Shown piece after piece: positions 23,408 to 31,850 of a stretch of DNA of 61,651 bases; position 1 is the stretch's first letter; each line of letters begins with the position of its first letter. The notes beneath the pieces are model-generated. The model was given only the letters and a program-made list of their open reading frames with translations, was not told where the DNA came from and did no database searches. Location of the stretch: contig NZ_JAFFIX010000032.1 of NCBI RefSeq assembly GCF_016916835.1, positions 1-61,651 on the forward strand, given 5' to 3'. Source of the stretch: Actinacidiphila bryophytorum. GTDB taxonomy: Bacteria; Actinomycetota; Actinomycetes; Streptomycetales; Streptomycetaceae. A program made the translations under genes and the position numbers.

Positions 23408-25123
23408 GTGGACACGCAAGGCCGAGACGAGATCGATCCGGCGGACCAGTGGGTCATCGACCCGGCCACCGGCACCTACCGGCTGCGCCAGGAGGCGGCG
23501 CGGGACCGGCCGCGGTCCGCGGGCCTGCCCGAGCAGGGCCTGCCCCGGCAGACCGGCCGCGTCCCCGCCGCCCCCGCGACCAGGCCCGCACCGGCCGCCG
23601 TGCCGCAGCCCAGGCGCCGGACCGTTCCCCCGGTGCCGCCGGGGCGGCGCAGGGGCAGGCAGGGCGGTGCGCCGGGCAGGGGGCCGTCCCGGCGCAAGAA
23701 GGCGCTGCTGTGGACGGCGGGTTCGATGGGCCTGGTCCTGGTCGCGGTCGGCGTCGGCGGCTACCTGGTCTACGAGCACTTCAACGGCAACCTCACCACG
23801 GTCGACGTCGGCGACGCGGGCAGCAAGGACGTCTTCGGCCACGGCCCGCTCAACCTGCTGGTGATCGGCACCGACAGCCGCCAGGGCCTGGGCGGGAAGT
23901 ACGGCGACGACGACAACCTGGGGCACGCCGACACCACGATCCTCTTCCACGTGTCGGCGGACCGCAGCAATGCCACGGCCATGAGCATCCCGCGGGACAT
24001 CGTCACGAGCATCCCCGACTGCCCCACCCGGCAGAAGGACGGCACGGTGACGACGATCCCGGGCATTCCCGCCGGTCTGACCACGCCGAAGTTCAACGAG
24101 AGCCTGGGCGTCGGCGGGCGCGACCCCGGCTGCACCATGCGGGCGGTGACCGCGCTGACCGGCATCCGGGTGGACCACTTCATGATGGTGGACTTCGAAG
24201 CGGTCAAGGAGCTGTCGACGGCGGTCGGCGGTGTCGACGTGTGCCTGGCCAGGCCGCTGGTCGACCCCAAGTCGCACCTGGACCTGTCCGCGGGGCCGCA
24301 CCGTATCGAGGGCGAGCAGGCGCTGGAGTTCGTCAGGACCCGGCACGCGCTGCGCAACCAGAGCGACCTGGACCGGATCAAGCTGCAGCAGCGCTTCCTC
24401 GGCGCGATGATCCGCAAGATCAAGTCGAGCGGCACGCTGACCAACCCCGGGAAGCTGTTCTCGCTGGCGGACACGGCCACCAAGGCGCTCACCGTGGACA
24501 GCGCGATCGGCAGCGTCGCCAAGCTGACCAGCCTGGCGAAGGGCCTGAGCAAGGTGGACGCCAAGCACATCACCTTCACCACGCTGCCCGTCGTCGACAA
24601 TCCGCACGAGAAGGTCCACGCGACCGTCGTGGTCGACCAGGCCAGGGCGCAGCGGCTGTTCACGATGATCAAGGACGACGTGCCCTTCGGCAGGCTCAAG
24701 AAGCGGCCGAAGAGCGCCGCCCTGCTGCTCGGCCCGAAGGCCGCCCCCGCGGACGTGCGCGTTCGGGTCTACAACGGCAGCGGCATCCTCGGTGCGGCCC
24801 GCGGCACCGTGGCCTGGCTGCGCGGGACCCAGGGCGTCGGCGGCCCGGCCAACGGCGGCAACGCACCGGCACCGGCCGCCAGGACCACCCTGGTCTACAC
24901 CCCCGCGCAGGCCGACCAGGCCCGCGCGCTGGCCGCGATGCTCGGCCTGCCCGGCTCCGCCCTGAAACCCTCGCCGGCCTCCGAGGACGGCACGGCGGCC
25001 GCGGACATGGCGCTCACCCTCGGTGCGGACTTCACCCGGGCCGGCGTCCCGGTCCCCGACCCCGAGGCGGCTCCCGACGACCTGGACCGTACCGAAGCGG
25101 ACAATTCGTCCTGCGTGAGCTGA
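23408..25123 (+). CDS. LCP family glycopolymer transferase 3 with LytR_C domain
   Basis: A 571-aa protein. The cytosolic N-terminus repeats the DPADQWVIDPATGTY motif at the same residues (10-24) as the preceding paralogue, then a Pro/Arg-rich linker, a membrane helix (LWTAGSMGLVLVAVGVGGYLV) and a full LCP domain: NLLVIGTDSRQG, HADTTILFHVS, SIPRDIVTSIP, EQALEFVRTRHAL, RIKLQQRFL. A LytR_C domain follows (VRVYNGSGILGAARGTVAWL). GTG 23408 is set by homology to the paralogue's start and GAGG upstream. Predicted role: ligation of a secondary cell-wall polymer. Confidence 0.92.
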   Translation: MDTQGRDEIDPADQWVIDPATGTYRLRQEAARDRPRSAGLPEQGLPRQTGRVPAAPATRPAPAAVPQPRRRTVPPVPPGRRRGRQGGAPGRGPSRRKKALLWTAGSMGLVLVAVGVGGYLVYEHFNGNLTTVDVGDAGSKDVFGHGPLNLLVIGTDSRQGLGGKYGDDDNLGHADTTILFHVSADRSNATAMSIPRDIVTSIPDCPTRQKDGTVTTIPGIPAGLTTPKFNESLGVGGRDPGCTMRAVTALTGIRVDHFMMVDFEAVKELSTAVGGVDVCLARPLVDPKSHLDLSAGPHRIEGEQALEFVRTRHALRNQSDLDRIKLQQRFLGAMIRKIKSSGTLTNPGKLFSLADTATKALTVDSAIGSVAKLTSLAKGLSKVDAKHITFTTLPVVDNPHEKVHATVVVDQARAQRLFTMIKDDVPFGRLKKRPKSAALLLGPKAAPADVRVRVYNGSGILGAARGTVAWLRGTQGVGGPANGGNAPAPAARTTLVYTPAQADQARALAAMLGLPGSALKPSPASEDGTAAADMALTLGADFTRAGVPVPDPEAAPDDLDRTEADNSSCVS

Positions 25124-25130
25124 TTCACGG

Positions 25131-25200
25131 AACCTCCCGGCGACCGGGGTCGTGTTAAGTCGAGGCCGCGGAATGCAACTCCGTGCGGCCGACGGCCGTC
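25131..25200 (+). promoter_or_regulatory. candidate ECF (sigma-E-type) promoters upstream of LCP gene 4
   Basis: Two overlapping matches: GGAAC with AAC at 25131-25133, 17 nt, then CGTGTTAA from 25151; and AAC at 25177-25179, 17 nt, then CGTC at 25197-25200. AAC-N16/17-CGTC is the usual ECF spacing, and LCP genes are plausible cell-envelope stress targets. Confidence 0.35.
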
Positions 25201-25249
25201 TGACAGGAGGACGACCGAGATACGGCCGGGTGCAGGGGGAGGGTTCTTG

Positions 25250-27049
25250 ATGCGGGACGGGGCAATGGGGGGCGGCCAGGGTGCCGCGTCGAACCATGGC
25301 GACCTCGGCTGGGACGACGGGCTCTACCGGGACGACGCGCGCTCGTACGCCCCGGGGACGGGCTACGACGGCGGGCAGATACCCGGGCAGAGAAGCCCCC
25401 ACGGCGGCGGGGACGGCCCCGACCCGATACCCGGCGGACCTGGCGCGGGCGGCGCCGACGACGGGGCCGCGGGGCGCGCGGCGGCGCCGGGCGGCGGGCA
25501 CCGCAGGGGCGGCCCGCGGCGGCAGCGCAGCCGCAAGCGCAAGGTGCTGCGCTGGGTGGCGATCGTGGCCGCGGTCGCCGTGCTGGGCACGGCGGGGGCC
25601 GCGTACGGCTACTACGAGTACCTGTCCAGCAAGATCCGCAAGGGGGAGCGGGTCAGCGGCAAGACGAACGTGGCCAAGCCCAAGGCCAACGCCGACGGCA
25701 GCTCGGCGATGAACATCATGATCCTCGGCTCGGACAGCCGGCTCAGCGCGGACGACCAGAAGCTCGGCGGCGCCGCCGACAGCGCGGGCGCGCGCGCCGA
25801 CGTGATCATGATCGCCCACCTGTCGGCGGACCGCAGCAACATGTCGGTGGTCAGCATCCCCCGCGACACCCGGGTGCGCATCCCCGAGTGCGAGGACCCC
25901 AAGACCCACCACATCTATCCCGAGACCAACACGATCATCAACGCCTCGCTGGGCCGCGGCGGACCCGGCTGCACCCTGGCGACCGTGCAGAACCTGACCA
26001 ACGTCTACATCGACCACTGGCTGATGATCGACTTCTCCGGTGTGGTGAAGATGGCGGACGTGCTCGGCGGGGTGGAGGTGTGTGTCCAGCACAGCGTCTG
26101 GGACCGGCCGACGAAGTACATCAAGCACGGCGGGTCCGGGCTGAAGCTCACCGCCGGCAAGCACGTCATCAAGGACAAGCAGGCGCTGCAGTGGCTGCGC
26201 ACCCGCGACGCCTTCGGTGACGACTCGGGCCGCGCGAAGGCCCAGCACATGTACATGAGCTCGTTGATGCGAACCCTGCGCGAGCAGAACCTCTTCGGCA
26301 ACCCGGCCCGGCTGAACAAGATCGCCACCACCGCGATGGGCGCCTTCGAGGTCTCCTCGGAGATCGGCACCCCGAAGAAGCTCTACGACCTGGGCATGGA
26401 GCTCAAAAGCGTGTCGCCGTCCCGGATGACGATGCTCACCATGCCGCACGACGCGGACCCCGAGGACCCGAACGCGCACTACGTCCCCTCCAAAGACGCG
26501 AGCACGGTGTGGTCGCTGCTGCGCAACGACGTGGCCATGGACGCGGGCGGCAAGGCGAAGACCCCCGGCACCGCGAGCCCGACACCCAAGCCGACGACCC
26601 CGTCGGGGCCGCCCGCCGCGGCTCCCGCGACGATCCCGGTGACCGTGGTCAACGGCACGGCGGGGACGTCCGACCAGCAGGCCGTCGGGCACCGGGCCAC
26701 CGACATCGCGACGGCGCTGAACACCGCGGGCTTCACCCAGGCCAAGCCGAGCCAGACCGCGGTGCCGAGCCCCGGCACGAGCGTGGTGTATCCGGCCGCC
26801 TCGGGTGAGCAGGGCAAGTCCGACGCGACCTCGGTGGCGAAGGCCATGAAGATCCCGGTGAGCAATGTGAAGCCGTCCGCGACCGCCACGGCCATCACCC
26901 TGACGGTCGGCGCGGACTGGAAGAAGGGCACCGACTACAGCACGACGCTGCCCAAGGCGGGCGGCGTGCCCAAGAGCGCCGACGTCTACAACGGCGCCGA
27001 CAAGACGGGCTGCATGCCCATCCAGCCGATCTACCGCTGGGCCGGCTGA
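25250..27049 (+). CDS. LCP family glycopolymer transferase 4
   Basis: A 599-aa protein. A long Gly/Asp/Pro-rich cytosolic N-terminus (about 90 residues) precedes a basic stretch and a membrane helix (VLRWVAIVAAVAVLGTAGAAYGYY). The LCP domain carries NIMILGSDSRLS, RADVIMIAHLS, SIPRDTRVRIPEC, KQALQWLRTRDAFGDD and a diverged final motif (KAQHMYMSSLM replaces RQQ-FL). A Pro/Thr linker leads to a LytR_C-like C-terminal domain (VTVVNGTAGTSDQQAVGHRATDIATAL). ATG 25250 has GGGGGAGGG at about 7 nt. The loss of the canonical RQQ may alter substrate choice, but Asp and Arg residues are kept. Confidence 0.9.
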   Translation: MRDGAMGGGQGAASNHGDLGWDDGLYRDDARSYAPGTGYDGGQIPGQRSPHGGGDGPDPIPGGPGAGGADDGAAGRAAAPGGGHRRGGPRRQRSRKRKVLRWVAIVAAVAVLGTAGAAYGYYEYLSSKIRKGERVSGKTNVAKPKANADGSSAMNIMILGSDSRLSADDQKLGGAADSAGARADVIMIAHLSADRSNMSVVSIPRDTRVRIPECEDPKTHHIYPETNTIINASLGRGGPGCTLATVQNLTNVYIDHWLMIDFSGVVKMADVLGGVEVCVQHSVWDRPTKYIKHGGSGLKLTAGKHVIKDKQALQWLRTRDAFGDDSGRAKAQHMYMSSLMRTLREQNLFGNPARLNKIATTAMGAFEVSSEIGTPKKLYDLGMELKSVSPSRMTMLTMPHDADPEDPNAHYVPSKDASTVWSLLRNDVAMDAGGKAKTPGTASPTPKPTTPSGPPAAAPATIPVTVVNGTAGTSDQQAVGHRATDIATALNTAGFTQAKPSQTAVPSPGTSVVYPAASGEQGKSDATSVAKAMKIPVSNVKPSATATAITLTVGADWKKGTDYSTTLPKAGGVPKSADVYNGADKTGCMPIQPIYRWAG

Positions 27050-27076
27050 CGTAGGGGGCGCACGCCGAACACGCGG

Positions 27077-27110
27077 AAGGGGTCCGCCGGGTCTCCCCGG
27101 CGGACCCCTT
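27077..27110. terminator. bidirectional terminator hairpin
   Basis: A perfect 15-bp stem (AAGGGGTCCGCCGGG with its complement) and a TCTC loop lie between the convergent LCP gene 4 and the GT2 gene. AA at one end and TT at the other suit both strands. Confidence 0.85.
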
Positions 27111-27120
27111 CGGCGTCGGG

Positions 27121-28167
27121 TCAGACGTCGGCGGGCGCCGACTGCGGGGTGGTGACCGCGGGGCGGCGGCTGGCGATGACCGTGCGGGCCAGCGAGCGCG
27201 GGCTGGTCAGGAAGCCGTAGCCCCAGCACATGTGCATGGTGGCCAGCGCCAGCGGGATGCGCAGCCGGGCGCCTGCGCCCAGGCCGCGGCCCGCGGGCAG
27301 CGAGCCGGCGGTGATGGCGGCGAGGTAGGCCGCGGGGACCAGCAGCGCCCACGGGGTCAGCGCGGCGCCGACGACGATGCCCGCCGCGTTGGCCAGGACG
27401 GCGCCCGGCGCGGCCAGGTAGCGCAGGTTGACCGAGCCGCGGTGGTAGCGGGTCACGACCCGGCGCCAGCGGCCGTAGTCCTTGTACTGCTTGGCCAGGG
27501 TGCGCACGCTGGGCCGGGGGCGGTAGGAGACGCGCAGGTCCGGCGAGAACCAGATGAGGTGGCCGGCCTCGCGGATGCGGTAGTTCAGCTCCCAGTCCTG
27601 GGCGCGGATGAACTCCACGTTGTAGCCGCCCTGCTGCTCCAGCACCTCGCGGCGGAAGACACCGAGGTAGACGGTGTCGGCGGGGGCCGCGGCGCCGCCG
27701 GTGTGGAAGGCCGCGTTGCCGACTCCTATCTTCGCGGTCATGGCCGCGGCGACGGCTTCCTCCCAGGCGTTCTCGCCCTCGGCGTGCATGATGCCGCCGA
27801 CGTTCGCCGCGCCCGTCTCGTCCAGCAGGCGTACCGCGGTGGCGATGTAGTCGGGCGAGAGCATGCCGTGGCCGTCGACCCGCACCACGACCGGGTGGCG
27901 GGAGGCCTTGATCGCGGCGTTCAGCGCGGCGGGGGTGCGCCCGGTGGGGTTGGGCACCGTGTGGACCCGCGGGTCCTCGGCGACCAGCTCGGCCGCGATC
28001 GCGTCGGTGCGGTCCTTGGAGGGGCCGAGCGCGATGACGACTTCCAGCTCGCCCGGATAGTCCTGTTCCAGGATGTGCCGGACGGAGTTACGCAGATGGC
28101 GCTCCTCGTTGAGCACCGGCATGATCACGGAGACGGCCGGGAGCGCGGGGTCATTGGCGGCGTTCAT
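27121..28167 (-). CDS. GT2 family glycosyltransferase
   Basis: A 348-aa membrane-associated transferase with a GT-A fold: VSVIMPVLNEERHLRNSVRHIL at the N-terminus, the DxD-like VVVRVDGHGMLSPDYI, the acceptor-site FIRAQDWELNYRIREAGH, and the QxxRW-like YKDYGRWRRVV. Two to three hydrophobic segments close the protein (AAGIVVGAALTPWALLVPAAYLAAI). ATG 28167 has a TAACGT box 8 nt upstream, so it may be leaderless. It is embedded in the LCP cluster on the opposite strand, which suggests it builds a polymer the LCP enzymes attach. The donor sugar is unknown. Confidence 0.9.
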   Translation of the reverse strand: MNAANDPALPAVSVIMPVLNEERHLRNSVRHILEQDYPGELEVVIALGPSKDRTDAIAAELVAEDPRVHTVPNPTGRTPAALNAAIKASRHPVVVRVDGHGMLSPDYIATAVRLLDETGAANVGGIMHAEGENAWEEAVAAAMTAKIGVGNAAFHTGGAAAPADTVYLGVFRREVLEQQGGYNVEFIRAQDWELNYRIREAGHLIWFSPDLRVSYRPRPSVRTLAKQYKDYGRWRRVVTRYHRGSVNLRYLAAPGAVLANAAGIVVGAALTPWALLVPAAYLAAITAGSLPAGRGLGAGARLRIPLALATMHMCWGYGFLTSPRSLARTVIASRRPAVTTPQSAPADV

Positions 28168-28283
28168 TGCGGGAAACGTTACCGCCAATGGGGGACACCA
28201 GCGCGTGGGGGCAAGGCTGACAGTCCTATTTGTCCCTAGCCTGAACGGGTCTGCCCGCCCTGTCCGACCGCGGAGGGAATCCC

Positions 28284-29831
28284 GTGCCGCCGACCCGCCG
28301 ACGTCCCGCCAGCCCCCCACGCGCACCGGCAGGGCGGCGGCCGGCGCCGGCCCGCCGGCCGCCCGTCCGGCTGAGCACCAGGATCGTGGGCGGGGTCGCA
28401 CTGGTGGTGATCACCGTGAGCGGTGTCGGCCACGCGGCACTGACCGGGGTGAACGGGGCGATCGGCCGGGTGGACGCCTTCGGCGGCATGCAGGGCCGCC
28501 CCGAGGGGAGCAAGGGCACGAACTTCCTGCTGGTCGGAACCGACGGTCGGGACAATATTGCCCCCAATGAGAAGAAGCTCTACCACCTGGGCGGCGCTCC
28601 CTGCCACTGCACGGACACCATCATGCTGGTGCACCTCTCGCAGGACCGCTCCCGTGCCAGCGTCGTCAGCATCCCGCGCGACACGTACGTCCTGCTGCCG
28701 GCCAGGCCCGCGACGGCGGCTGCCCAGGCGACGGCGAAAGGCACCCGCAAAGCCGCCGCGAAGCCCGCAGGGAAGCCCACCGCGAAGCCCGCCTCCGCCA
28801 CCCGCCCCGCCAAGCTCAACCAGGCCTACTCCCAGGGCGGCCCCAAGCTCACCGTGCGGACCGTCGAGCAGCTCACCGGCGTCCACATCGACCACTACCT
28901 GGAGGTCGACTTCACCAGCTTCATGAAGACCGTCGACGTCATCGGCGGTGTCCCGGTGTGCACCACGCGCCCGCTCAAGGACTCCTTCACCGGCCTGAAC
29001 CTGCCGGTGGGCACCACGAACCTAGACGGCGGCCAGGCGCTGCAGTACGTACGCTCCCGGCATCTGGACCCGGCCGCCGACCTCGGGCGGATGCAGCGCC
29101 AGCAGCGCTTCCTGGCCCAGGTCATCCGCAAGATCACCAGCGGCGGCACCCTCGGCGACCCGCTGCGGCTCAGCAAGGTCGTCTCCACCGTGCTGGGCTC
29201 GGTGCGCGCCGACCAGGGGCTCGACAGCCGCGACATGGTCAGCCTCGCCCGCGCCATGAAGGGCTTCTCACCCTCCTCGTCGGAGTTCGCCTCGGTGCCG
29301 CTGAGCAACACCAGCCTCAACGTGCCGGGCGTCGGCTCCACCGTGAAGTGGGACGCGCTCAAGGCGGGCAGGCTGTGGGCGACCATCCGCGCCGACAAGC
29401 CGCTCACCGCCCCGCGCCCGACCCCCAGCGGCAGCCCCACGCCGGCCGGCAGACCGGTCGCGGTCGACCCGGCGAAGATCCGGGTACGGGTCGAGAACGG
29501 CACCACCGTCGGCGGTCTGGCCGGGAGCACCCAGCAGGCGCTGCACGCCACCGGTTTCGCCACCACCGGCACCCCCACGACGGCCCGCAAGCACGTGCCG
29601 CACACCGTCATCCGCTACGACCCGCGCTGGGACACCTCGGCGAAGGCGCTGGCGGTCGCCCTGCCGGGGGCGCAGCTGGTACCCGCGCCGAAGCAGGGTC
29701 CTGTCATGCGGGTCACGCTCGGCCCGGACTTCGCCATGGCCAGGGTCAGGCCGGTCACCGCGCCGCTGCCCGACCCCGGTGCGCAGCCGGAGGAGGGCGC
29801 GCTCACCGGCGACCAGGTGGGCTGCCCCTGA
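28284..29831 (+). CDS. LCP family glycopolymer transferase 5 with Ala/Lys/Pro insertion
   Basis: A 515-aa protein with a short Arg/Pro-rich N-terminus, a membrane helix (IVGGVALVVITVSGVGHAAL) and an LCP domain: NFLLVGTDGRDN, CTDTIMLVHLS, SIPRDTYVLLP, KLNQAYSQGG, GGQALQYVRSRHLDP, RMQRQQRFL. Between SIPRD and KLNQAY sits about 40 residues of low-complexity Ala/Lys/Pro/Thr sequence absent from its paralogues. A LytR_C domain follows (VRVENGTTVGGLAGSTQQAL). GTG 28284 has GGAGGGA at 7 nt; TAGCCT at 28237-28242 is a candidate -10. Confidence 0.92.
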   Translation: MPPTRRRPASPPRAPAGRRPAPARRPPVRLSTRIVGGVALVVITVSGVGHAALTGVNGAIGRVDAFGGMQGRPEGSKGTNFLLVGTDGRDNIAPNEKKLYHLGGAPCHCTDTIMLVHLSQDRSRASVVSIPRDTYVLLPARPATAAAQATAKGTRKAAAKPAGKPTAKPASATRPAKLNQAYSQGGPKLTVRTVEQLTGVHIDHYLEVDFTSFMKTVDVIGGVPVCTTRPLKDSFTGLNLPVGTTNLDGGQALQYVRSRHLDPAADLGRMQRQQRFLAQVIRKITSGGTLGDPLRLSKVVSTVLGSVRADQGLDSRDMVSLARAMKGFSPSSSEFASVPLSNTSLNVPGVGSTVKWDALKAGRLWATIRADKPLTAPRPTPSGSPTPAGRPVAVDPAKIRVRVENGTTVGGLAGSTQQALHATGFATTGTPTTARKHVPHTVIRYDPRWDTSAKALAVALPGAQLVPAPKQGPVMRVTLGPDFAMARVRPVTAPLPDPGAQPEEGALTGDQVGCP

Positions 29832-29869
29832 GAGCCGGGTGCCTCACACCAGGTCCCCGGCGGAGGCCG

Positions 29870-30424
29870 TCAGCCGTCCAGGCCCTCGGCCGCCCGCTCC
29901 CTGCGCAGTTCCATGATCGCCCGGCGGCGGGCCAGCCGGTGCGTACGCCGGATCTGCGCCTCCTGCTGGCGGCGCCGGTCCTCGGCCGTCTCCGGCAGCA
30001 CGGGCGGCACCCGGCGCGGGCGGCCCTCGGCATCCACGGCCACGAAGACCAGATAGGCGCTCGCGACCTGCTTGGCGGGCCGCCCCGCCTCGTTCCAGCG
30101 CTCGGCGACGACCCGGACGCCGACCTCCATGGAGGTCTTGCCCGTCCAGTTGACCTGCGCCTTCACCTGGAGCAGGTCGCCGACCCTGACGGGTTCGAGG
30201 AAGATCATCTCGTCCATCGCACCGGTCACCGCGGGACCCTCGGAGTGCCGCCCCGCGACGGCGCCCGCCGCGTCGTCCACCAGCTTCATCACCACACCGC
30301 CGTGGACCGTGCCCAGCAGGTTGGTGTCGTGGGCGCTCATGATGTGGGAGAGCGTGATCCGGGCGGCTGACGTCGGCTTGCCCGGGGTCACCGGGACCTG
30401 CGGGATGTCGGATGAATCGATCAT
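29870..30424 (-). CDS. acyl-CoA thioesterase, hotdog fold
   Basis: A 184-aa cytosolic hydrolase of the 4HBT/BACH-like family: ITLSHIMSAHDTNLLGTVHGGVVMKLVDDAAGAVAGRHS carries the HGG and Asp of the hotdog active site, followed by FLEPVRVGDLLQVKAQVNWTGKTSMEVGVRV. The C-terminal 45 residues are charged and Arg-rich. It hydrolyses acyl-CoA esters; chain length is unknown. ATG 30424 has a TAAAGT -10 box exactly 7 nt away, so it is probably leaderless. Divergent from LCP gene 6. Confidence 0.9.
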   Translation of the reverse strand: MIDSSDIPQVPVTPGKPTSAARITLSHIMSAHDTNLLGTVHGGVVMKLVDDAAGAVAGRHSEGPAVTGAMDEMIFLEPVRVGDLLQVKAQVNWTGKTSMEVGVRVVAERWNEAGRPAKQVASAYLVFVAVDAEGRPRRVPPVLPETAEDRRRQQEAQIRRTHRLARRRAIMELRRERAAEGLDG

Positions 30425-30431
30425 GACAGCT

Positions 30432-30534
30432 ACTTTATGTCCGTTACGAAACCGCTGCGGCCGGTGGCCGAATGCATCGGGTCTGCTACAGAACCGCCCT
30501 GGATTCAAGGTCCCACGCCGCCGCCGGGCACACT
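30432..30534. promoter_or_regulatory. divergent leaderless promoters, thioesterase and LCP gene 6
   Basis: Minus-strand TAAAGT (30437-30432) is 7 nt from ATG 30424, and plus-strand CACACT (30529-30534) is 7 nt from ATG 30542. Neither start has a Shine-Dalgarno. Confidence 0.5.
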
Positions 30535-30541
30535 GACCGAC

Positions 30542-31768
30542 ATGAACGGTTGGAGCGATGACACCGAGCAGCGCCGGCTCTCCGAGCCCCCGCTGCCCCC
30601 AGAACTGTCGCCGCGCAGGGCCGCCGCTGCCTCGGGCGGGGTCCCGCCGCAGCCCACCCGCCGCCCCGCGCCGGGCGGCCTGCCGCCCGGCGCGATCCCG
30701 CAGCCCAGCAGCGGGTCGGATGACGGATACGGCCCGCCGACCACCGGCGGCCCCGGCAGCGCGGGACCGCGCACCCCGCGCTGGAGCACCAGGAAGAAGA
30801 TCGGCTACACCGCGCTCGGCCTGGTCGTCGTACTGCTGGTGGTGTCGGTCTCGACGTACTTCTGGGCCGACTCCAAGGTGCGGCGCGAGGTCGACCTGAG
30901 CAAGGTCGAGGACCGCCCGCCGGCGGGCAAGGGCACGAACTACCTCATCGTGGGGTCCGACAGCCGCGAGGGTCTGACCAAGCAGGACGAGAAGGACCTG
31001 CACACCGGTGCGGCCTCCGGCCAGCGCACGGACTCGATGATGATCCTGCACACCGGCAGCAACGGCACCACGATGATGAGCCTGCCGCGCGACTCCTACG
31101 TCACCATCCCGGCCTTCACCGGCCAGCAGTCGCACAAGCGGTACGCGGCCTCCACGCACAAGCTGAACCGCGCCTACGCCGACGGCGGCCCCGAGCTGCT
31201 GACCAGGACCATCGAGTACAACACCGGCATCCACATCGACCACTACGCCGAGATCGGCTTCGCGGGCTTCGTGAACCTGGTCAACGCGCTCGGCGGTGTG
31301 AACATGTGCCTGGACAAGCCGCTGCACGACAAGGCCTCCGGCGCGGACTTCTCCGCGGGCTGTCAGAAGATGAACGGCCAGCAGTCGCTCGCCTTCGTCC
31401 GGCAGCGCCACCAGGAGGCCGACCAGGACCTCGGCCGGATGCGCAACCAGCAGAAGTTCCTGTCGACCCTCGCCCACCAGGCGGCGTCGCCCTCGACCGT
31501 GCTGAACCCGTTCAAGCTCTACCCGGTGATCGGCTCGGGCCTGGACACGCTCATCGTGGACAAGAAGATGAGCCTGCGGAACCTCGCCTCGATGTTCTGG
31601 GCGATGAAGGGCGTCACCGGCGGCAGCGGCAACTCCATCACCGTGCCGATAGCCAACGCCAACTACATGACCTCGAACGACGGCGACGCCGTGAAGTGGG
31701 ACATGGCCAAGGCGAAGACGCTCTTCGACGAGCTGAAGAACGACGACAAGGTCACCATCACCAAGTAG
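30542..31768 (+). CDS. LCP family glycopolymer transferase 6
   Basis: A 408-aa protein. The Pro-rich cytosolic N-terminus (about 80 residues) precedes a membrane helix (IGYTALGLVVVLLVVSVSTYFW) and a canonical LCP domain: NYLIVGSDSREGL, RTDSMMILHTG, SLPRDSYVTIP, KLNRAYADGG, NGQQSLAFVRQRHQEADQ, RMRNQQKFL. It has no LytR_C domain. ATG 30542 fits a leaderless start. Predicted to act outside the membrane in attachment of glycopolymers to peptidoglycan. Confidence 0.92.
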   Translation: MNGWSDDTEQRRLSEPPLPPELSPRRAAAASGGVPPQPTRRPAPGGLPPGAIPQPSSGSDDGYGPPTTGGPGSAGPRTPRWSTRKKIGYTALGLVVVLLVVSVSTYFWADSKVRREVDLSKVEDRPPAGKGTNYLIVGSDSREGLTKQDEKDLHTGAASGQRTDSMMILHTGSNGTTMMSLPRDSYVTIPAFTGQQSHKRYAASTHKLNRAYADGGPELLTRTIEYNTGIHIDHYAEIGFAGFVNLVNALGGVNMCLDKPLHDKASGADFSAGCQKMNGQQSLAFVRQRHQEADQDLGRMRNQQKFLSTLAHQAASPSTVLNPFKLYPVIGSGLDTLIVDKKMSLRNLASMFWAMKGVTGGSGNSITVPIANANYMTSNDGDAVKWDMAKAKTLFDELKNDDKVTITK

Positions 31769-31793
31769 CCGGCCCACCGGGCGGCGCACGCGG

Positions 31794-31836
31794 ACGGCCC
31801 CGACTCCCCCGCTGACGCGGTGGGAACCGGGGCCGT
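31794..31836. terminator. hairpin between LCP gene 6 and the LAETG protein gene
   Basis: ACGGCCCCG at 31794-31802 pairs with CGGGGCCGT at 31828-31836, with further imperfect pairing inside. It lies between convergent genes. Confidence 0.7.
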
Positions 31837-31850
31837 TCGGCGTTCGGAGG

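Noticed and set aside
23105..27352. A minus-strand open frame of about 1400 codons across the LCP genes
   Set aside because: It is the antisense shadow of three LCP genes with complete catalytic or LytR_C motifs; composition is His/Arg/Val/Gly-rich without domains.
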